Part shown: positions 59,109-63,348 of the stretch, one piece after another
Layout of the letters: every line of letters starts with the position of its first letter
How positions within the stretch are numbered: position 1 is the stretch's first letter
Assembly (NCBI RefSeq): GCF_002205165.1
Contig: NZ_NIVS01000031.1
Location: 1 to 63,348 of the forward strand
Length of the DNA: 63,348 bases
Direction: 5' to 3'
DNA from: Stenotrophomonas maltophilia
Lineage (GTDB): Bacteria; Pseudomonadota; Gammaproteobacteria; Xanthomonadales; Xanthomonadaceae
Notes under the pieces: generated by a model
What the model was told of the DNA's origin: nothing
The model's input: the letters and a program-made list of their open reading frames with translations, nothing else
Databases searched by the model: none
Made by a program: the position numbers and the translations under genes

Positions 59109-60212
59109 GTGACCACGCGCCGGCTTCTTGCACTCAACGTTGGCTCGTCCACCCTCAAGGGCGCGTCCTATCTGTTCAACACTGAGGGACACGGCGCGCA
59201 GTCTCGTCTGCTCGAGCGCTCCCGGGCCGAAATTCCAGTCGGCGTGGATGCGCAGGAGCGCCTTGCCACCCTGCTCGAGGCATTGTCGGAGCCGTGGCCC
59301 AGCCCCGACGTGGTGGTGCACCGAATCGTACATGGCGGTGACCTGCACGACGCCCGCGAGCTCGACGAAACCGTGCTCGCGAAACTGGATGCATTGGTGC
59401 CGTTCGCACCCTTGCACCAGCCGGTAGCCCTCGCTTTCGCGCGTGCCGCGCGCATGCGTTGGCCGCACGCGCGCCAAGGCGTGGCCTTCGACACCGACTT
59501 CCACGCGTCGCTCGCGCCCTGGAGCCGGCGCTTGCCTGTCCCTGAAGCATGGGATGCGCTGGGCATCCGCCGCTACGGTTTCCATGGACTCGCCTTTGCC
59601 TCCGCGCTCCGCATAGTGGCCAGCCACGACGCTGGAATCCTGAAGGGCCGCGCTGTCTTCGCGCATCTGGGGGGTGGCTGCAGCGTCTGCGCCGTCGAGG
59701 GCGGCCGCAGCCGCGACACCACCATGGCGCTCACTCCGCTGGGTGGAATCCCGAGCCCTACCCGCTCCGGAGATCTCGATCCCGGCGCGTTGCTGTATCT
59801 GCTGAGGCATGAACGCCTGGATGCGCAGGCGCTTGAAAACGGCCTGTACCGCAGTGCAGGCCTTGCCGGAATCGCCGGCCATGGCGACATGCGCGTGTTG
59901 CTGACGGATCCCGGCCCGCAGGCCCAGCTTGCCGTGGAGCTCTTTGCAGTCCGGATTGCGCAGTCCATCGCGGCCATGGCCACGGCAATTGGCGGTCTCG
60001 ACCATGTCGTCTTTTCCGGCGGCATCGGCCATCGCGCGCCGGTTTTGCGGGCTCGCATCGTCGCGCGACTGGCCTGGCTCGGCCTGGCGCTGGCACCTGA
60101 CGTCAACGATGCTGGAGCCACGCGGATCGACCGCGGGGGCGGGCCGAGCATATGGAACGTCGCGATCGATGAGGAGCGCGAACTGGCTGAATCGGCACTC
60201 GCCTGGCTGTAG
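59109..60212 (+). CDS. ackA: Acetate kinase
   Basis: This 367-residue enzyme starts at GTG 59109. Motifs are LALNVGSSTLKGASY, HRIVHGG, FDTDFHASL, YGFHGLAFASA, HLGGGCSV and VFSGGIGHRAP. It makes ATP from acetyl-phosphate and ADP. It is somewhat shorter than E. coli AckA (400). It completes the phosphoketolase shunt of this block and is convergent with the ATP-grasp gene (36-bp gap). Confidence 0.9.
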   Translation: MTTRRLLALNVGSSTLKGASYLFNTEGHGAQSRLLERSRAEIPVGVDAQERLATLLEALSEPWPSPDVVVHRIVHGGDLHDARELDETVLAKLDALVPFAPLHQPVALAFARAARMRWPHARQGVAFDTDFHASLAPWSRRLPVPEAWDALGIRRYGFHGLAFASALRIVASHDAGILKGRAVFAHLGGGCSVCAVEGGRSRDTTMALTPLGGIPSPTRSGDLDPGALLYLLRHERLDAQALENGLYRSAGLAGIAGHGDMRVLLTDPGPQAQLAVELFAVRIAQSIAAMATAIGGLDHVVFSGGIGHRAPVLRARIVARLAWLGLALAPDVNDAGATRIDRGGGPSIWNVAIDEERELAESALAWL

Positions 60213-60248
60213 CCACGACACGCCCCAAGGGTCGGCTCCGGTGGGGAA

Positions 60249-61550
60249 TCACTCCTCGATCCGTGACGACGTGAGCACCGCTGCGAATCCACCACCGGGG
60301 GTGCGCATGTTCGTGGTCTGGCCCTGGTACAGCCTGGCCGCGAACAACAGGACACCCGCCTCGGACGCGAAGCAGCGCACATCCGCCTTGAGGGACTGGC
60401 CCCCATGCACGATCCGCATGCTCGGTGGCGCGAAGGCCTGTGCGATGTAGGTCGCCGACGCCATAGACGCCCAAGTCCGCCGGGTCAACTTGTCGCCCCG
60501 ATAACTCCCACGGCTGCCAAACCCTGCTGCAGGCTTGAAGAAATATCCGTTGCGCACTGCCCACAACGCATCCCGGTTCGCGGGCACGAGTTCGACCGTG
60601 GGCGGGATCACCTGGCCCAGCAGTGCCGTCGAACCCGCATCGACCCCGAACCCGCCGAGCAGAGCCGGGTCCCCGAGCACCGCAAGGTTGCGCTTGTCGG
60701 CAAACAGCGCGTGTGCTCGGGGATGCGGCATCAGCGCGACGTCCCCTGCCAGGTAAGCCTCACGAATGTCTGCATGCGAGGCATCCTCGAGCGCGAAATC
60801 GGTCAACCGGTTGTAGACAGTGTCGATTCGACCGTGGGCATCCTCAAGCCCGTCCGAACCAAACGACAAATCCTCGGGAGCGCTGATCACGCAGTCCACG
60901 CCATGGTCCCGAAACGCGTTCGCGTACAGCACAAACTCGGGGTAAAGGAACTGCGCTCGCGGAGTGCTGTCCACGATGGCCAGGCGCGACGGCGTGCGCC
61001 CGGATTGCTGCCGAGCATCCTCCATCCAGGCCGTGACGGCCGCATCACGCGCTTGGGCCGCGTTGGTCCAGGTGGCCCATGCTGGCGGCGCGCAAGACCG
61101 CACGGCATCGAGCAACAAGGCATTGAGGAGCAGACCGCCTGGATTGGTGTTGACCTCGATCAGCCGCGGGCCATCGACCGTCAGGTGAAAGTCCAGACCC
61201 AGGACGCCCCCCGCCGAACCCGGATCATGGGTTGCAATGTCAGGGGCCCATTGCAGGACCCGTTGGCTATATCCCGGGTTTCCTGCGACGTCGAAGACCG
61301 CCGCCGCGACTCGTCCCATGGCCTCCAACGCGGGCCGATCAACGAACAAGGCATAGGGTGAAAATAAGTGCGCGTGTACGGCGGGATCAGTCGTGAACTC
61401 CGGAAAGGCACCCCGGATCGACTCGTGCAGACGGAGGATGTCGACCACTTCGCATGCACACCGCTGGTTGAGCGGCGCGCTTTCCAGGGTGGCACAGTCG
61501 ATCTCGCAGCCTGTCTGTCCAACTATTATCGGAGTCCGCGGTTCAACCAC
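60249..61550 (-). CDS. ATP-grasp-like enzyme in the mer-type operon
   Basis: The protein has about 433 residues from GTG 61550, which overlaps the GDCCVxC stop by 8 bp; the frame is open up to ATG 61661 inside that gene. ATP-grasp-like marks are LIEVNTNPGGLLLNAL, DTVYNRLTDFAL, FFKPAAGFGSRGSY (nucleotide loop) and LKADVRCF. The order suggests a permuted or divergent carboxylate-amine/thiol ligase. I do not recognise a named family. It is the last gene of the mer-type operon, where merA would be expected. Confidence 0.68.
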   Translation of the reverse strand: MVEPRTPIIVGQTGCEIDCATLESAPLNQRCACEVVDILRLHESIRGAFPEFTTDPAVHAHLFSPYALFVDRPALEAMGRVAAAVFDVAGNPGYSQRVLQWAPDIATHDPGSAGGVLGLDFHLTVDGPRLIEVNTNPGGLLLNALLLDAVRSCAPPAWATWTNAAQARDAAVTAWMEDARQQSGRTPSRLAIVDSTPRAQFLYPEFVLYANAFRDHGVDCVISAPEDLSFGSDGLEDAHGRIDTVYNRLTDFALEDASHADIREAYLAGDVALMPHPRAHALFADKRNLAVLGDPALLGGFGVDAGSTALLGQVIPPTVELVPANRDALWAVRNGYFFKPAAGFGSRGSYRGDKLTRRTWASMASATYIAQAFAPPSMRIVHGGQSLKADVRCFASEAGVLLFAARLYQGQTTNMRTPGGGFAAVLTSSRIEE

Positions 61551-61755
61551 AACAGGGATTGTTCTGTTGGATCGGTGGACATGGCACTGTTCCGAACGAG
61601 CAGAACACACAGCAGTCGCCTTGATGCGGACGCAAAACCGCTCCACAGCCCGTGCACTCATAGAAGAATTGACACGCTGTGATGGGCATTGTCTCGGTCG
61701 CCCGATGGCCGCACTCCGGGCAGGTCAAGATGCTTTCCAGCTTGACGTCACTCAC
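61543..61755 (-). CDS. GDCCVxC-domain heavy-metal-binding protein
   Basis: This 70-residue protein has a zinc-ribbon-like CPECGHRATE, a CTGCGAVLRP pair, the signature GDCCVFCSFG and a Cys-rich end (NNPCCG). GDCCVxC proteins occur beside merTP in many proteobacteria and are taken to bind Hg or other soft metals. GTG 61755 overlaps the merP stop by 8 bp, as the next gene does here. Confidence 0.85.
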   Translation of the reverse strand: MSDVKLESILTCPECGHRATETMPITACQFFYECTGCGAVLRPHQGDCCVFCSFGTVPCPPIQQNNPCCG

Positions 61756-62035
61756 CGCCAGTCCGCACCTTGGCCGGGAAGCCTGCTTCCGTGACTGCAC
61801 GCGCGATTCCGGCTGCATCCGTCTGGCTCGATTCGAACGTCACCGTGACTGTTTCAGCCCGGGTGTCCACCTTCACATCGGCCACGCCCGGCACCTTCTC
61901 CAGCGCCTTCCTGATGGTGATGCCGCAGGCGGGACAGGTCATGTTCTCAGCATCGAGCATCACTACGGTTGCGGGCGTCGCAAGAGCGGCACCGACCGAC
62001 AGAGCAGCCACCAGGGCCAGTATCCACTTGTGCAT
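61748..62035 (-). CDS. merP: MerP periplasmic mercury-binding protein
   Basis: This 95-residue protein has a signal peptide (ILALVAALSVGAALA) and one HMA domain with the Hg/metal motif M-T-C-P-A-C, ending FPAKVRTGGE. MerP passes Hg(II) to MerT. It starts 8 bp after merT. ATG 62035 is set by the signal peptide; the longer frame has no support. Confidence 0.9.
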   Translation of the reverse strand: MHKWILALVAALSVGAALATPATVVMLDAENMTCPACGITIRKALEKVPGVADVKVDTRAETVTVTFESSQTDAAGIARAVTEAGFPAKVRTGGE

Positions 62036-62043
62036 CGCGCCTC

Positions 62044-62400
62044 CTACAGAATCCAGACGATGTAATAGGGAAACAGCAGCAACAGGACGATGAGGGCTGT
62101 CGCCAACCAGAGCCAACGTCGCCTGCGTCGCAGAGCGTCCGGGGCGATGCAACTGCCATCCACACCGCACCGTGCCGCCGGTCGATACAGCATCCAAAAC
62201 GCCACGGCCAAGGACAGTACGGCGGCGGCGCTGAACCAGGGCCTCAAGGGATCGAGAGCTGTCAGGGTGCCGATCCAGGCGCCACTGATGCCCAGCAGGA
62301 CCAGCACCAGCGGCACGACGCAGCAGACCGATGCGCCAATGGCGGCGATGCTCGCGCCAACGATGGCTGGAACAGACGATTTGGCCGGGGTTGTTTGCAT
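62044..62400 (-). CDS. merT: MerT mercury transporter
   Basis: This 118-residue inner-membrane protein has three helices, the vicinal Cys pair in helix 1 (SVCCVVPLVLV) and a second pair in the loop (RCGVDGSC). MerT brings Hg(II) into the cytoplasm, normally for reduction by MerA, which is absent here. It is the first gene after the divergent merR promoter. Confidence 0.9.
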   Translation of the reverse strand: MQTTPAKSSVPAIVGASIAAIGASVCCVVPLVLVLLGISGAWIGTLTALDPLRPWFSAAAVLSLAVAFWMLYRPAARCGVDGSCIAPDALRRRRRWLWLATALIVLLLLFPYYIVWIL

Positions 62401-62406
62401 CAGAGC

Positions 62407-62438
62407 ATACTAGCCTCTGTACCTAGGTACGGAGTCAA
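62407..62438 (-). promoter_or_regulatory. mer-type promoter/operator
   Basis: On the minus strand TTGACT (62438-62433) and TAGTAT (62412-62407) are 20 bp apart. Between them is a perfect 12-bp palindrome GTACCTAGGTAC (62419-62430) at the site of the Tn21/Tn501 mer operator. It controls merT onward and probably merR on the other strand. Confidence 0.85.
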
Positions 62439-62441
62439 GCC

Positions 62442-62867
62442 GTGCGTCCGAACACGTTTACGATCAGCCGGCTGGCGGCGGCGGCCGATGTGCACGTCGA
62501 AACCGTGCGCTACTACCAGCGGCGTAGGCTGCTGCGTCAACCCGAGCGACCCATAGGAGGCGTGCGTCGTTACGACGAAAACGATGTCAATCGGCTTCAG
62601 TTCATCCGGCGCGCTCAGATGATGGGATTCAGCCTCGACGAGATCGCTGGCCTGCTAGAGATCACAGGCGAAGGTTCTTGCGAGCAGACCCGTCAGCTGA
62701 CCGAGCGAAAGCTCGTCGATGTCCGTCTACGAATCCGCGAGCTGCGACAGCTGGAGAGGGATCTCGAACAGAAAATAGCGCGGTGCGCCCAAGTGCCGGC
62801 GGGAGAGTGCTGCCCAACCCTCGATTTTCTGGAGCGGCCAATAAAGCCAGCTGCGACAGGCAGTTAG
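62442..62867 (+). CDS. merR: MerR mercury-type regulator
   Basis: This 141-residue regulator starts at GTG 62442. It has the HTH (TISRLAAAADVHVETVRYYQ, RRLLRQPER) and the three Hg-binding Cys positions of Tn501-type MerR: SCEQTRQL, then C-A-Q and ECCPTL after the dimer helix. Divergent merT and the palindromic operator agree. It lies 4 bp before the right terminal repeat. Confidence 0.9.
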   Translation: MRPNTFTISRLAAAADVHVETVRYYQRRRLLRQPERPIGGVRRYDENDVNRLQFIRRAQMMGFSLDEIAGLLEITGEGSCEQTRQLTERKLVDVRLRIRELRQLERDLEQKIARCAQVPAGECCPTLDFLERPIKPAATGS

Positions 62868-62871
62868 CTCA

Positions 62872-62909
62872 CTTTCGGCCCGTTTTTACACGAATCCCTG
62901 CCGACCCTC
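62872..62909. repeat. Right terminal inverted repeat (IRR)
   Basis: Read inward on the minus strand it begins GAGGGTCGGCAGGGA and matches the left repeat at 29 of 38 bases. It abuts the right GGCAT copy and the 3' part of tnpS. Confidence 0.93.
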
Positions 62910-62914
62910 GGCAT
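62910..62914. repeat. Right 5-bp target-site duplication (GGCAT)
   Basis: This is the exact copy of 3682-3686. Joining 3686 to 62915 restores the tnpS codons for F-G-G-H-S-L-R-S-G. Confidence 0.95.
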
Positions 62915-63073
62915 AGCCTGCGCTCGGGGTTCGTGACCGAGGCCAGCCGCCAGGGCGTTGCCCTGCCGGCAATCATGCAGCTGACCGAGCACCGGTCGGT
63001 GTCGAGTGTTGTGGGGTATTTTCAGGCCGGCGGAGCCGCAGCTAACCCCGCTGCTCGACTGCTTGAGGACTGA
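62915..63073 (+). pseudogene. tnpS: TnpS tyrosine recombinase, 3' part (interrupted)
   Basis: The last 53 codons of tnpS start SLRSGFVTEASRQG and include T-E-H-R-S (second His/Arg region) and V-V-G-Y-F-Q-A-G with the nucleophilic Tyr, ending R-L-L-E-D. With 2760-3686 they form one 361-residue protein. The fragment has no start signal of its own. Confidence 0.92.
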
Positions 63074-63271
63074 AGGGACTGCGGTACGGTTAGTCGATGA
63101 AGCGAGTGTCGTTGAGGATACTGCCCAATGCGAGCGTGTCGGTCTGTTGGTCGATTGGACCGGGCAGCTTCGCCGGTACGGGTGCGCCTAAGGGGCGAAG
63201 TCCAGCACCAAGACGCTTCACTAGAAGTGGTCTTCCCTACGCTGCGGATGAATCCTCTGCCGCGCCCATGT
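63074..63271. other. Short non-coding stretch right of tnpS
   Basis: No gene, promoter or outer terminal repeat was recognised in this 198-bp stretch between the tnpS stop and the IS3-type end. Confidence 0.3.
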
Positions 63272-63348
63272 TGAATCGCCCAGGGTTTTGTAGACAGTCG
63301 TCAGCCGTTTAGTGCGTACTGCTTCTCGAACTCTACCGGGGACAGCCC
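63272..63348 (-). mobile_element. End of an IS3-family insertion sequence (cut by window edge)
   Basis: The stretch begins TGAATCGCCCAGGGTTTTG, which looks like an IS3-family terminal repeat, and contains the end of its transposase. The rest lies beyond the window. Confidence 0.6.
63301..63348 (-). CDS. IS3-family transposase OrfB, C-terminal end
   Basis: Only 15 residues and the stop are visible (GLSPVEFEKQYALNG). L-S-P-V-E-F-E is the common C-terminal motif of IS3-family integrase-type transposases. The family group cannot be set from so little. Confidence 0.65.
   Translation of the reverse strand, partial: GLSPVEFEKQYALNG

Overview
The window is high-GC DNA (about 63-65% by eye, with a lower-GC czc block). 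Its gene content points to a gammaproteobacterium of the Xanthomonadaceae/Lysobacteraceae (Stenotrophomonas, Xanthomonas or Pseudoxanthomonas-like). The main reason is the copL-copA-copB-copM-copG-copC-copD-copF order at 28.1-38.0 kb, which is the arrangement known from copper-resistant Xanthomonas and Stenotrophomonas. The left edge holds the C-terminal end of an autotransporter (1-1149), probably host sequence. The right edge holds the end of an IS3-family element.

The key structural result is that positions 3687-62909 form one 59,223-bp Tn3-family transposon. It has about 38-bp terminal inverted repeats (29 of 38 identical, the first 15 perfect) and a 5-bp target duplication GGCAT (3682-3686 and 62910-62914). 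It sits inside the tyrosine recombinase gene tnpS of a second, Tn4651-type Tn3 element. Removing the insert and one GGCAT restores an intact 361-codon tnpS, including the catalytic HSLR motif. The divergent helper gene tnpT and the recombination core site of the outer element lie at 1736-2759.

Layout of the inner transposon: (1) 3.7-8.5 kb, transposase tnpA, a tyrosine recombinase and a CadR/PbrR-type MerR regulator in one leftward operon. (2) 8.5-9.2 kb, a divergent CDF-type metal exporter with a 19-bp-spacer MerR promoter. (3) 9.5-12.6 kb, a small His/Cys-rich secreted protein, an ArnT-like fragment, an MCR/EptA-type phosphoethanolamine transferase and DgkA. (4) 12.7-22.9 kb, a czcI-czcC-czcB-czcA-czcP block with an orphan response regulator and a membrane protein. 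(5) 23.3-26.2 kb, a Gabija-like antiphage pair, followed by a recombination-core-like site, a KfrA/TnpT-like coiled-coil protein and an XRE regulator (to 28.0 kb). (6) 28.1-38.0 kb, the cop cluster. (7) 38.1-44.5 kb, a cusCBA efflux system. (8) 44.7-49.0 kb, a MerR-controlled operon with a P-type ATPase carrying an unusual CPD motif. (9) 49.0-60.2 kb, a metabolic block (MBL beta-CASP nuclease, AMP/thymidine-phosphorylase-like enzyme, PRPP synthetase, phosphoketolase, UbiB-like kinase, CPH-type copper ATPase, acetate kinase). (10) 60.2-62.9 kb, a mer-type operon with merR, merT, merP, a GDCCVxC protein and an ATP-grasp-like enzyme, but no merA.

Together the element appears to be a mobile resistance island for Cu/Ag, Zn/Cd/Co, Hg-type metals and possibly polymyxin, with phage defence built in. 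The least explained parts are the merA-less mer operon with its ATP-grasp enzyme and the nucleotide-to-acetyl-phosphate block beside a copper pump. No rRNA, tRNA or CRISPR array was seen.
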